Source: Kingella potus
Lineage (GTDB): Bacteria; Pseudomonadota; Gammaproteobacteria; Burkholderiales; Neisseriaceae
DNA: 64,000 bases
Assembly (NCBI RefSeq): GCF_900451175.1
Contig: NZ_UGJJ01000001.1
Location: 930,001-994,000 of the forward strand
Reading direction: 5' to 3'
Part shown: one piece after another, positions 1 to 7,938 of the stretch
Layout of the letters: each line of letters opens with the position of its first letter
How positions within the stretch are numbered: position 1 is the first letter of the stretch
Notes under the pieces: generated by a model
What the model was told of the DNA's origin: nothing
The model's database searches: none
The model's input: the letters and a program-made list of their open reading frames with translations, nothing else
Translations under genes and position numbers: made by a program

Positions 1-313
1 AAAGAGAGTATATAAAAACAGGGACGAAAAGTATCAAAAGATACCAGAGTTGAGCAAAATCATTATCATGAACAGTGAAATTTATTTTAAATACATGTTC
101 GTCAGCATTAAGTTCAATAGGATATTTTCCTTTTGCTTTAAATTTACCTGTGAGATAAAAATTATTTTTTCCATCTTGTTTTAATTCTAAACCAAGATTT
201 GATAGTTCCATATTTGGTATAACAGTACTTACGTTTTCCAAATAGATTGGAGAAATTTCTTCCCCTTTTTCTGCAATAAGTTGCGTACCATCGTTTGGAA
301 TATTTATTTTCAT
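1..313 (-). CDS. Hypothetical membrane-anchored protein, 3' end cut by window
   Basis: An open frame of about 104 codons starts at 313 and runs off the left edge. The start ATG has a clear AGGAG site seven bases upstream. The product begins MKINIPNDGTQLIAEKGEEI, is rich in Lys, Asn and Glu, and ends in a hydrophobic stretch (about residues 89-103, containing LWYLLILFVPVF) that looks like a membrane segment. The codons are much more AT-rich than in the neighbouring uvrB, which suggests recent acquisition or an accessory gene. I do not recognise the family and assign no function. The gene reads in the same direction as uvrB and ends beyond the window. Confidence 0.6.
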   Translation of the reverse strand, partial: MKINIPNDGTQLIAEKGEEISPIYLENVSTVIPNMELSNLGLELKQDGKNNFYLTGKFKAKGKYPIELNADEHVFKINFTVHDNDFAQLWYLLILFVPVFIYSL

Positions 314-356
314 GAGTTACTCCTATTTAGCAATAAACAGTTAAGTTTAAATTTCT

Positions 357-2387
357 CTACTCCGCCCCAAACAACAGCCCCTCTTTAATCCCCCGTATCC
401 TATCCCGCAAAACCGCCGCCTCCTCAAACTGCAAATCCCTTGCCGCCTGCTGCATTTGTTTTTCCAAGCGTGCGATTTCTTTGATTGCGTCTTCTTCGGT
501 GTGGATTTCGCCGACTTTCACTTTGTTTTTCAGACGGCCTTTGCCTTTGGGGCTGCCTGAATCTTCGTGGTACACGCCGTCGATGATGTCTTTGACCTGT
601 TTGGTAATCTGCTGCGGCACGATGCCGTGTTCTTGGTTGAATTTAATCTGTTTTTCGCGGCGGCGTTCGGTTTCGCCGATGGCGGCTTTCATGGAGTCGG
701 TGATTTTGTCGGCGTAGAGGATGGCGATGCCGTTTACGTTGCGGGCGGCGCGGCCTATGGTTTGGATCAGGCTGCGGTGGGAGCGCAGGAAGCCTTCTTT
801 GTCGGCATCGAGTATGGCGACGAGGGAGACTTCGGGGATGTCGAGACCTTCGCGCAAAAGGTTGATGCCGACGAGCACGTCAAACAGGCCGAGGCGTAAA
901 TCTCTAATGATTTCAACGCGTTCTACGGTGTCGATGTCGCTGTGGAGATAGCGGACTTTGATGCCGAGCTCGCTGTAATAGTCGGTGAGCTGTTCGGCCA
1001 TGCGTTTGGTGAGGGTGGTTACGAGCACGCGCTCGCCTTTTTGGATGCGGATGTTGATTTCGCTTAGCAAATCATCCACTTGGGTGGCAACGGGGCGGAT
1101 TTCGATTTGCGGGTCGACGAGGCCTGTGGGGCGGACGACTTGTTCGACAATTTGGCCGGCGTGTTCTTCTTCGTATTTGGCGGGGGTGGCGGAGACGAAT
1201 ATGGTTTGCGGCACGATGCGTTCGAACTCGTGGAATTTGAGCGGGCGGTTGTCGCGGGCGGAGGGCAGCCTGAAACCGTAGTCGACGAGGTTTTGCTTGC
1301 GGCTGGCATCGCCTTTGTACATCGCGCCGATTTGACCGATGGTAACGTGGCTTTCGTCGATAAACATGATGGCGTTGTCGGGCAGGTAGTCCATCAGGGT
1401 GGGCGGCGGTTCGCCTTCTTTTTTGCCGGAAAAGTGGCGGGAGTAGTTTTCGATGCCTTTGCAGAAGCCCATTTCGTAGAGCATTTCCAGGTCGAAGCGG
1501 GTGCGCTGTTCGATGCGCTGGGTTTCGACGGGGCGGTTTTCTTTGGTAAAGAAACCGATGCGTTCGCGCAGTTCTTCTTTAATGGATTCGCAGGCGCGCA
1601 AGACGGTGTCGCGCGGGGTAACGTAGTGGCTGGACGGGAATACGGTGTAGCGGCCGACGCGCTGTATCAGGCTGCCTGAAAGCGGGTCGAACAGGTCGAG
1701 GCGGTCGATTTCGTCGTCAAACAGCGAAATCCGCAGCGCGTTTTCGGAGCTTTCGGCGGGATATACGTCAATCACGTCGCCGCGCACGCGGAAGCTGCCG
1801 CGTTTGAAGTCTACGTCGCCGCGTTCGTACTGCATGGAAACGAGGGTGGAGATGATGTCGCGCTGTTCGATGGTGTCGCCTTCTTTGACCGACAGCACCA
1901 TCTGCTGGTATTCGGTGGGGTCGCCGATGCCGTAGATGGCGGACACGGTGGCGACGATGACCACGTCGTTGCGCGTCATCAGGTTTTTGGTGGCGGAAAG
2001 GCGCATCTGCTCGATGTGTTCGTTGATGGCGCTGTCTTTTTCGATGAACAAATCGCGGCTGGGCACATAGGCTTCGGGCTGGTAATAGTCGTAATACGAA
2101 ACGAAATATTCGACCGCGTTTTCGGGGAAAAAGCCGCGCATTTCGGCATAAAGCTGCGCCGCCAGCGTTTTGTTGTGCGCCATGATGATGGCGGGGCGGC
2201 CGCTTTGGGCAATCACGTTGGCCATGGTGTAGGTTTTGCCCGAGCCGGTTACGCCGAGCAGGGTTTGGAAGGCGAGGCCGTCTGAAAGCCCTTCGAGCAG
2301 GCCGGCGATGGCGGCGGGCTGGTCGCCTGCGGGGGGAAAGGGCTGGTGGAGTTTGAAGGGGGAGTTTTCGTATTGGATGACTTGCAT
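357..2387 (-). CDS. uvrB: UvrABC excinuclease subunit B
   Basis: UvrB is the DNA-damage-verification helicase of nucleotide excision repair: UvrA loads it and UvrC cuts beside it. The 676-residue length is normal. The Walker A motif GVTGSGKT lies at residues 45-52. The beta-hairpin that clamps DNA (YYDYYQPEAY) begins near residue 98, a DESH Walker B box follows in the middle, and the superfamily 2 helicase motifs come after it. The C-terminal UVR helix pair that binds UvrC ends the protein. The start is followed by the family-typical MQVIQYENSPF. The gene is monocistronic: hfq lies upstream behind a terminator. Very secure. Confidence 0.98.
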   Translation of the reverse strand: MQVIQYENSPFKLHQPFPPAGDQPAAIAGLLEGLSDGLAFQTLLGVTGSGKTYTMANVIAQSGRPAIIMAHNKTLAAQLYAEMRGFFPENAVEYFVSYYDYYQPEAYVPSRDLFIEKDSAINEHIEQMRLSATKNLMTRNDVVIVATVSAIYGIGDPTEYQQMVLSVKEGDTIEQRDIISTLVSMQYERGDVDFKRGSFRVRGDVIDVYPAESSENALRISLFDDEIDRLDLFDPLSGSLIQRVGRYTVFPSSHYVTPRDTVLRACESIKEELRERIGFFTKENRPVETQRIEQRTRFDLEMLYEMGFCKGIENYSRHFSGKKEGEPPPTLMDYLPDNAIMFIDESHVTIGQIGAMYKGDASRKQNLVDYGFRLPSARDNRPLKFHEFERIVPQTIFVSATPAKYEEEHAGQIVEQVVRPTGLVDPQIEIRPVATQVDDLLSEINIRIQKGERVLVTTLTKRMAEQLTDYYSELGIKVRYLHSDIDTVERVEIIRDLRLGLFDVLVGINLLREGLDIPEVSLVAILDADKEGFLRSHRSLIQTIGRAARNVNGIAILYADKITDSMKAAIGETERRREKQIKFNQEHGIVPQQITKQVKDIIDGVYHEDSGSPKGKGRLKNKVKVGEIHTEEDAIKEIARLEKQMQQAARDLQFEEAAVLRDRIRGIKEGLLFGAE

Positions 2388-2419
2388 GGCGGGGCTGCGC
2401 GGAGTGTGTCGGGGGCGGG

Positions 2420-2425
2420 ATTATA
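2420..2425 (-). promoter_or_regulatory. Probable -10 element of uvrB promoter
   Basis: On the minus strand TATAAT is preceded by TGC, giving an extended -10, about 33 bases upstream of the uvrB start. The uptake-sequence terminator of hfq occupies the spacer/-35 region directly upstream, so no good -35 hexamer is visible. Confidence 0.5.
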
Positions 2426-2429
2426 GCAA

Positions 2430-2461
2430 AAGGCCGTCTGAAAACTTTTCAGACGGCCTTT
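2430..2461 (-). terminator. DUS inverted-repeat terminator after hfq
   Basis: Two AGGCCGTCTGAAAA arms face each other with a two-base loop. On the minus strand the stem ends in a short T run, consistent with rho-independent termination of hfq transcription. Confidence 0.6.
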
Positions 2462-2477
2462 GCATGATGCGGCGGGC

Positions 2478-2738
2478 TTATTCCGCCGCTGCTTCGCTTT
2501 CGTCGGCTTTTTCGTGTTGCAGGCTGACGGCGCGTGCGGGAACGATGGTGGAAATGGCGTGTTTGTACACCATCTGCGTAACCGAGGTGTTGCGCAGCAG
2601 TACGACATATTGGTCGAAAGATTCAACTTGGCCTTGCAGTTTGATGCCGTTTACCAGGTAGATGGATACCGGCACGTGTTCTTTGCGCAGTGCGTTCAAA
2701 AAAGGATCTTGTAACTGTTGTCCTTTGGCTGTTGTCAT
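2478..2738 (-). CDS. hfq: RNA chaperone Hfq
   Basis: Hfq is the hexameric Sm-like chaperone that pairs small RNAs with mRNAs. The 86-residue product starts MTTAKGQQLQDPFLNALRKE, which includes the Gln and Phe residues of the proximal RNA-binding site (QDPFLN). It carries the Sm1 strand block (VSIYLVNGIKLQGQVESFD) and the Sm2 signature with YKHAIST near residues 58-64. The acidic, Ala/Glu-rich tail after residue 75 is short and divergent, as is usual. The gene appears to be a single transcription unit between its own candidate promoter and a DUS terminator. Confidence 0.97.
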   Translation of the reverse strand: MTTAKGQQLQDPFLNALRKEHVPVSIYLVNGIKLQGQVESFDQYVVLLRNTSVTQMVYKHAISTIVPARAVSLQHEKADESEAAAE

Positions 2739-2805
2739 TATTTATACTCCGTTTCGGATGGTTTTGATTATTGCGCTGTGAGACGCATTTTTCGGGAATC
2801 GGCGG

Positions 2806-2834
2806 ATTGTAACGGTTATCGGCTTTTTTGACTA
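2806..2834 (-). promoter_or_regulatory. Candidate sigma-70 promoter of hfq
   Basis: Read on the minus strand, TAGTCA and TACAAT are separated by 17 bases, about 70 bases upstream of the hfq start. The -35 is a moderate match and the -10 is good. Confidence 0.4.
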
Positions 2835-2870
2835 CCTTAGTCAGGGAATCCGCCGCAGCGCGGGCGGGTG

Positions 2871-3347
2871 TCAGATGTATTCCACCGCGACGATTTCGTA
2901 TTCGCGCACGCCGCCGGGTGCCTGCACTTCGGCTACGTCGCCTTCTTCTTTGCCGATGAGGGCGCGGGCAATGGGCGAACCGATGGAGATTTTGCCGGAT
3001 TTGATGTCGGCCTCGTCTTCGCCGACGATTTGGTAGCGGACGTGTTCGCCGCTTTCGAGGTCTTCGAGGTCGAGCGTTGCGCCGAATACGACTTTGCCTT
3101 CGGCGTGGATTTCGGCGGGGTTGATAACGTGGGCATGGGAGAGTTTGTGTTCGATTTCGGCAATGCGGCCTTCGATAAAACCCTGACGCTCTTTGGCGGC
3201 TTCGTATTCGGCGTTTTCCGACAGGTCGCCGTGCGAGCGGGCTTCGGCGATGGCGGCGATCACTTCGGGACGCGCCACGCTTTTGAGTTGTTGCAGCTCG
3301 CTTTTGAGTTTTTCCGCGCCGCGCAGGGTGAGGGGGATTTTTTTCAT
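2871..3347 (-). CDS. greA: Transcription elongation factor GreA
   Basis: GreA binds the RNA polymerase secondary channel and stimulates cleavage of backtracked transcripts. The 158-residue product, starting MKKIPLTLRGAEKLKSEL, has the N-terminal antiparallel coiled coil. The acidic tip of the coiled coil is GDLSENAEYEAAKE (about residues 40-53), containing the catalytic acidic pair. The FKBP-like C-terminal domain ends in IGSPIARALIGKEEGD and a Val/Ala-rich strand. A longer open frame continues upstream, but the ATG at 3347 matches the universal GreA start, so I use it. A promoter is visible about 95 bases upstream. Confidence 0.97.
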   Translation of the reverse strand: MKKIPLTLRGAEKLKSELQQLKSVARPEVIAAIAEARSHGDLSENAEYEAAKERQGFIEGRIAEIEHKLSHAHVINPAEIHAEGKVVFGATLDLEDLESGEHVRYQIVGEDEADIKSGKISIGSPIARALIGKEEGDVAEVQAPGGVREYEIVAVEYI

Positions 3348-3440
3348 TCCGGTGTTTTCCTGAATATTTGTCGTTGTTGAAAAATACAAAAAGGCAAGCC
3401 GCGCGGTAAACGGCGGCTTGCGGTATCGGGTTGGTGCGGC

Positions 3441-3468
3441 ATTGTACCAAAAATGCGGGCTTTGGCAA
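3441..3468 (-). promoter_or_regulatory. Candidate sigma-70 promoter of greA
   Basis: On the minus strand TTGCCA and TACAAT are separated by 16 bases. The pair lies about 95 bases upstream of the greA start codon and just downstream of a DUS-pair terminator. Confidence 0.5.
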
Positions 3469-3480
3469 TCTCTACGGCGC

Positions 3481-3519
3481 AGGCCGTCTGAAAATGCGTT
3501 TCTCCGTTTCAGACGGCCT
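3481..3519. terminator. DUS inverted repeat between the 3535-4143 gene and greA
   Basis: AGGCCGTCTGAAAA and its complement flank an 11-base loop. The pair sits just past the stop codon of the upstream minus-strand gene and fits a terminator. Confidence 0.55.
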
Positions 3520-3534
3520 CTCTGCTGCGTGCGG

Positions 3535-4143
3535 CTAGCGGAAACAGGCTTCGTAGAGCGGCAGCAGTTCGCGTATGGTTTGCGCAATCCATGCCGCGCT
3601 GTCGGTTTTGCCGAGGTCGTCGCGTTCGATGTGGCGGCCGATGCAGAAGAAGTCTTTGTCGTCTGCCAATTCGGCGGGAGCGTCGGCAACTGCGGGGTAG
3701 TCTGCGTATTCGCTTTGTGCGCCGTGCCAGAGTTCGAAGGCGGCGTAGCGTTCGCGGTCGAGCGTGTCCAGCCATTGGTTGTATTGGGGCAGGGCGATGG
3801 GGGAGATGGCGGCTTTGTAGCAGTGCCAGTCGAGGCTGACGGTAAGGCGGCGGCGGTTGAGGAGGACGGAAAGGATGGCGGCCGCATCGCTGTATTGGGC
3901 GTATTTGAAGTAGGCAAAGAAGTGGGCGCGTACCTGCCAGCCGTTGCACCAGCGTTCGATGTGCGGCGGGGCGAAGGGGCTGCCGAGATCGGCGGCCACT
4001 TGTTTGATCAGGGTTTGCCAGTCTTGCCAGGCGGCTTTGTAGTCGGCTTTGATTTTCGGGATGGCTTCGGGTTGGTATTTTTTGAGTTGGGCAAACTGGT
4101 AAAAGGGAATGTCGAACAGGCGGCTGTGTTGCGGGGTAAGCAT
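3535..4143 (-). CDS. Uncharacterised protein, HI_0552-like
   Basis: The 202-residue product starts MLTPQHSRLFDIPFYQFAQL. It is rich in aromatic residues (many Trp, Tyr and Phe) with no signal peptide or membrane segment, so it is probably cytosolic. The overall pattern recalls the small uncharacterised family named after Haemophilus HI_0552, but I have no catalytic motif to support a function. The open frame extends upstream through an uptake sequence. The ATG at 4143 is chosen because it lies downstream of that non-coding element and gives the compact product. DUS-pair terminators flank it on both sides, so it is its own transcription unit. Confidence 0.75.
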   Translation of the reverse strand: MLTPQHSRLFDIPFYQFAQLKKYQPEAIPKIKADYKAAWQDWQTLIKQVAADLGSPFAPPHIERWCNGWQVRAHFFAYFKYAQYSDAAAILSVLLNRRRLTVSLDWHCYKAAISPIALPQYNQWLDTLDRERYAAFELWHGAQSEYADYPAVADAPAELADDKDFFCIGRHIERDDLGKTDSAAWIAQTIRELLPLYEACFR

Positions 4144-4174
4144 GGGCTTGTCGTCGGGTGGTTGGGGAAGGGAT

Positions 4175-4215
4175 GAGGCCGTCTGAAAACCATACTGTGA
4201 TGTTTCAGACGGCCT
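4175..4215. terminator. DUS inverted repeat downstream of yacG
   Basis: AGGCCGTCTGAAA and its complement are spaced by about 14 bases, just past the yacG stop codon. This is likely the terminator of the pilF-to-yacG operon. Confidence 0.55.
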
Positions 4216-4223
4216 GTATGCGG

Positions 4224-4412
4224 CTAATGCGGTAGCGGCGGCGCGGCAAAGGGTTCTTCTTCGGCGGGGACACGGTAGCTGCCGTCGGCCCACGCGCCTA
4301 GGTCTGCGGTTTTGCAACGGTTGCAGCAAAAGGGGCGGTGTGGGTTGCGCGGCGAAAATTCGGCGGGTCGGCCGCAGCGGGGACATTTGACGGTTGGGGC
4401 GGGGGCATCCAT
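4224..4412 (-). CDS. yacG: DNA gyrase inhibitor YacG
   Basis: YacG is a small zinc protein that binds GyrB and inhibits DNA gyrase. The 62-residue product has the full zinc site: CPRC at residues 10-13 and FCCNRC at 28-33. An acidic, Pro-rich tail follows, as in the family. It is the last gene of the leftward pilF-pilG-pilD-coaE-zapD-yacG cluster, 16 bases after zapD, and is followed by a DUS hairpin. Confidence 0.93.
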   Translation of the reverse strand: MDAPAPTVKCPRCGRPAEFSPRNPHRPFCCNRCKTADLGAWADGSYRVPAEEEPFAAPPLPH

Positions 4413-4428
4413 CGGTTTGCTCGCTTTC

Positions 4429-5190
4429 CTACCCGACTTCGCGGTTGAAGCTGCTCATCATCATTTTGAACGGGATGTCTTTGTCCACTTGCGGGCCGCG
4501 CGGGCGTTCTTCGGAGATGGCGAGAAAGCGGATGTGGGTAAAGTATTTGTTGGCGGATACTTCGGGCATGACACGGTGGTTTTTACCGACTTCGATGCTG
4601 AGCAGGTGGATGTTTTGTGCGAGGCTGGCGTGCTGGTAGTTTCCGTGTCTGGCAACGCAGGATACTTCCCATGAGTTTTGCCGCAGGATGCGCAGCAGGA
4701 CGGAAATCGCGTCGTAGGTGGGTTTCAGGGTGCGTATCCATTTTTGCAGATCCGCGAGGCGTTCTTCGAATGGACGTTGCTGCCAATAATAATAAGAGGG
4801 CAGATCGAACGGGCTGGTGCCGCCGGGAACGAGCATTCTTTGTTTGAGTGCCATCAGCCATTCGTTTTCGCGCAGGTGCTGGCCGAATTTCTGCTGAATG
4901 CCGAGCAGACCCTGCGCCACTTGTTTCAGGTCTTCCTGCAACATTTGCGCGGATTCCTGTGTACGCGACTGCGCTACCATTTGTTTCTGGCGTTCCAATT
5001 CCTGCAAGATGTCGAGTTTTAATTCGGCACGGGCGGCGGATTCCATGATGTCAAACAGGGTGGACAGGGCGAGATGGTGCGCCCATACGGAATGCGGGCA
5101 GGATATTTCGTCCTGGAAACGTTTGAAGAGGTATTCGATCCTCAGGAAATTGCGTACGCGCTCGGACAGCGGGTGTTCGAATGTAATCAT
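4429..5190 (-). CDS. zapD: Cell division protein ZapD
   Basis: ZapD (YacF) binds and bundles FtsZ filaments at the division septum. The 253-residue product begins MITFEHPLSERVRNFLRIEY, the typical opening. It has the helical N-terminal domain, with LFKRFQDEI and a Gln/Glu-rich coiled-coil segment at about residues 75-115, and the C-terminal beta-domain region that ends in PFKMMMSSF. It lies four bases downstream of coaE and sixteen upstream of yacG, the same trio as in many Beta- and Gammaproteobacteria. Confidence 0.95.
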   Translation of the reverse strand: MITFEHPLSERVRNFLRIEYLFKRFQDEISCPHSVWAHHLALSTLFDIMESAARAELKLDILQELERQKQMVAQSRTQESAQMLQEDLKQVAQGLLGIQQKFGQHLRENEWLMALKQRMLVPGGTSPFDLPSYYYWQQRPFEERLADLQKWIRTLKPTYDAISVLLRILRQNSWEVSCVARHGNYQHASLAQNIHLLSIEVGKNHRVMPEVSANKYFTHIRFLAISEERPRGPQVDKDIPFKMMMSSFNREVG

Positions 5191-5194
5191 GGCG

Positions 5195-5806
5195 TTATGG
5201 TGTGGTGTGTTGGAAACGTGCCTGATAGTACGGATGCAGACGGCCTATTTTCTGCCGCAGATCCCGTATGCTGCCGTTATTGAGCAGGATTTCGTCGGCC
5301 AAGCGGCGGCGTTGTCTGTCGCCTGCCTGCGCGGCAACAAACTGCCGCACCTGCGTTTCGGTAAGGCCGCTGCGTTCCATGATGCGGGCAATCCGCGTTT
5401 TCTCGTTTGCTTCAATCAGTAAGATGCTGCCGACGATTTGTTGGAAATCAGGCTGTTCGGCCAATAACGGGATTTCGATTATACCGTATATGTGTCCGCA
5501 GTATTGCTGCCGCCGTTGTACGGCTTCGTCTAAAATTAGCGGCAGCAGGATGTTTTCCAAGCGTTTTTTTTCTTTTTCGCTATCTAAAACCTTTTGCCGC
5601 AATGCGGCACGGTTCAGGAGGCCGTCTGAAAATATTTCCCCGCCGAAAGCCTGCCGCAGGAGAGGCAGAGCCTTGCCCTGTGCCGCAGTCAGTTCGCGTC
5701 CGATTTGGTCGGTATCCAATACCGGTGTGCCTAAAGACGCAAATTCGGCAGCGGCCTGTGATTTTCCGCTGCCGATTCCGCCTGTCAAACCAATCCAGAC
5801 TGTCAT
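5195..5806 (-). CDS. coaE: Dephospho-CoA kinase
   Basis: CoaE phosphorylates the 3'-hydroxyl of dephospho-CoA, the last step of coenzyme A synthesis. The 203-residue product starts MTVWIGLTGGIGSGKSQAA, with the P-loop at residues 7-16, followed by the substrate motif DTDQIGREL. The lid-region arginines are in the AAQAGDRQRRRLADE segment. The start ATG overlaps the pilD stop (ATGA), so I reject the longer upstream frame. An uptake sequence lies inside the gene and encodes the IFSDGL segment. It is cotranscribed with pilD. Confidence 0.96.
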   Translation of the reverse strand: MTVWIGLTGGIGSGKSQAAAEFASLGTPVLDTDQIGRELTAAQGKALPLLRQAFGGEIFSDGLLNRAALRQKVLDSEKEKKRLENILLPLILDEAVQRRQQYCGHIYGIIEIPLLAEQPDFQQIVGSILLIEANEKTRIARIMERSGLTETQVRQFVAAQAGDRQRRRLADEILLNNGSIRDLRQKIGRLHPYYQARFQHTTP

Positions 5807-6684
5807 GAGAAACCCGACATGCGCAGCCACCAGCGGATACCGGCGGAAACTTTGTCGTAACCGATAAATATCAGCCATCCGGCAACAGCCAGACACGGGC
5901 CGAATGCAATCGGCTCTTTCTGTCTGACACGCAATATAAGTGCGGAAACAATGCCGAAGATTGCGGCGGCAAGAACGACAACGGGCAATGCGGCAGCCCC
6001 CAACCATGCACCGAGCGCGGCCAACAGCTTCCAGTCTCCTCCACCCATGCCGTCAATGCCGCGTACCGCTTTGTGCAATGCGTTCAGCAGCCGCAGGCTC
6101 ATATAGCCGCACACGGCTCCGATTACGGACTGCTGCAAGCTGATTAGGCCGTTGCCGTTACAGTTGGCCAGCAGCCCCAACCATATCAGCGACAGGGTAA
6201 GTTCGTCGGGAAGGTATTGCGTGTCGGCATCGATAAAGGTCAGTGCAATCAGGATGGCGGTAAACACCAAACCGGTAAGGGTCAGCCAAGACCAGCCGTA
6301 ACGCACGGCTACGATTCCGAACATGCAGGCGGTAAGAATTTCGATAGCAGGGTAGCGTATGCTGATGGGCGTGTGGCAGTGGCCGCATTGCCCTTTGAGC
6401 AGCAGATAGCTGATGACGGGAATGTTTTGCCATGGCTTAACCATATTTCCGCATTTCGGGCAACGGGAAGCAGGCTTGGTCAGGCTGAACGGCTGCAGCT
6501 CTTCTTTTGTCGGCTCAATGCCGAGATGGCCTTTGGCGAACAAAGTCCATCCCCGCTCCATCATAACGGGCAGGCGGTAAATCACAACATTGAGAAAGCT
6601 GCCGACCAGCAGGCCGAAAATCACGGACAAATGGACAACCCATGAGCCGTAATTCTCAGCCATACGCAGATAAAAATCGCCCAT
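5803..6684 (-). CDS. pilD: Type IV prepilin peptidase/N-methyltransferase PilD
   Basis: PilD cleaves the short leader of prepilins at the inner membrane and methylates the new N-terminus. The 293-residue polytopic protein has the cytoplasmic zinc tetracysteine domain (Cys75, Cys78, Cys100, Cys103). The two catalytic Asp sites lie in FIDADTQYLPD (about 150-160) and in the GxGD-type MGGGDWKL (Asp217). There are around eight membrane segments. It is six bases downstream of pilG and overlaps coaE by four bases. All key residues are present, so it should be active. Confidence 0.97.
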   Translation of the reverse strand: MGDFYLRMAENYGSWVVHLSVIFGLLVGSFLNVVIYRLPVMMERGWTLFAKGHLGIEPTKEELQPFSLTKPASRCPKCGNMVKPWQNIPVISYLLLKGQCGHCHTPISIRYPAIEILTACMFGIVAVRYGWSWLTLTGLVFTAILIALTFIDADTQYLPDELTLSLIWLGLLANCNGNGLISLQQSVIGAVCGYMSLRLLNALHKAVRGIDGMGGGDWKLLAALGAWLGAAALPVVVLAAAIFGIVSALILRVRQKEPIAFGPCLAVAGWLIFIGYDKVSAGIRWWLRMSGFS

Positions 6685-6690
6685 AAACGC

Positions 6691-7914
6691 TTAGCCGACT
6701 ACGTTGCCCAGGTTGAACAGCGGCAGGTACATGGCTACCAATATGGTACCGATGATACCGCCAAGCACCACCATGATGATGGGCTCCATCAGCGCAGACA
6801 GTTGGTTTACCGCCGTATCTACTTCTTCTTCATAAAATTCTGCCGCTTTATTCAGCATATCGTCCAAAGAACCGGATTCCTCTCCGATAGCAGCCATTTG
6901 GATAACCATATTGGGGAACAGGCCGGTACTCTGCATACCGGAAGTCAGAGATAAGCCTTGATTGACTTGTGATTTGATATTGAGTGTAGCTTCTTCGTAA
7001 AGGATGTTGCCCGATGCGCCCGCTACGGAGTCCAAGGCTTCCACTAAGGGTACGCCGGCTGCAAACAGGCTGGCAGTAGTTCTTGCCCAACGCGCGATAG
7101 TGGCTTTGCGGACAATCGCACCGAAAATAGGCATCTTCAAAAGCCAAGCATCCACTTTCTTCTGGAATTTCGGTGATGTTTTATGTATATGGATTAAAGC
7201 CACTACTCCACCAATCAAGCCTATAATTATCAGCCAGCCATAGCTGACGAAAAATTCGGATGTAGTCATCATAAACTGGGTCAGAGGAGGAAGTTCTGCC
7301 CCCATGTCTTTATAAACTTTACCGAAGGCAGGCAGTACAAACATCATCATTACAATGACCAGCACGATGGCGACTACGATAATGGCAATAGGATAAGTCA
7401 ATGCTGATTTGACTTTTTTCTTGATTGATTGTGTCTTCTCTTTATAAACGGCGAGTTTGTCTAAAAGGTTTTCCAAAACGCCGCCTGCTTCGCCCGCTGC
7501 GACCAAATTACAGTAAAAACGATCAAAGTATTTGGGGTGTTTGGCGAAAGCGGAACCCATGGATTGTCCTTGTTCCACATCACTTTTGACAGACATCAGT
7601 AACTGTGTCATCGACGGATTTACGTGTCCGCGCGCTACAATTTCAAAAGCCTGCATCAGCGGCAAACCTGCTTTCATCATGGTAGCAAGTTGGCGGGTAA
7701 AGACAGTAATATCTTCCTGCGTAATGCGTTTTCTACGTGTTGCCTTTACTTTGGTAATGCGCATCGGTTTGATGCCTCTGCGCAATAGTTTTCTTTGGGC
7801 ATCTTCCTCATTGGCCGCAACCACTTCGCCGCGTACTATCTGTTCGCTTTGGGTGTGTTTGCCTTCAAAGGTAAAACGTTTGCCTTTTTCTTTATTTACT
7901 CGGTTGTTTTTCAT
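6691..7914 (-). CDS. pilG: Type IV pilus inner-membrane platform protein PilG (PilC family)
   Basis: This is the GspF/PilC-family platform protein that couples the assembly ATPase to pilin insertion. Neisseria calls it PilG. The 407-residue product has a basic N-terminus and two repeated T2SSF cytoplasmic domains (about residues 70-195 and 275-400). Three membrane segments are seen, at about 170-195, 220-240 and the C-terminus (IIMVVLGGIIGTILVAMYLP). It lies 24 bases after pilF and six before pilD in the same operon. Confidence 0.97.
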   Translation of the reverse strand: MKNNRVNKEKGKRFTFEGKHTQSEQIVRGEVVAANEEDAQRKLLRRGIKPMRITKVKATRRKRITQEDITVFTRQLATMMKAGLPLMQAFEIVARGHVNPSMTQLLMSVKSDVEQGQSMGSAFAKHPKYFDRFYCNLVAAGEAGGVLENLLDKLAVYKEKTQSIKKKVKSALTYPIAIIVVAIVLVIVMMMFVLPAFGKVYKDMGAELPPLTQFMMTTSEFFVSYGWLIIIGLIGGVVALIHIHKTSPKFQKKVDAWLLKMPIFGAIVRKATIARWARTTASLFAAGVPLVEALDSVAGASGNILYEEATLNIKSQVNQGLSLTSGMQSTGLFPNMVIQMAAIGEESGSLDDMLNKAAEFYEEEVDTAVNQLSALMEPIIMVVLGGIIGTILVAMYLPLFNLGNVVG

Positions 7915-7938
7915 TTTCCCAGTCCGTTTCGATTTCGA

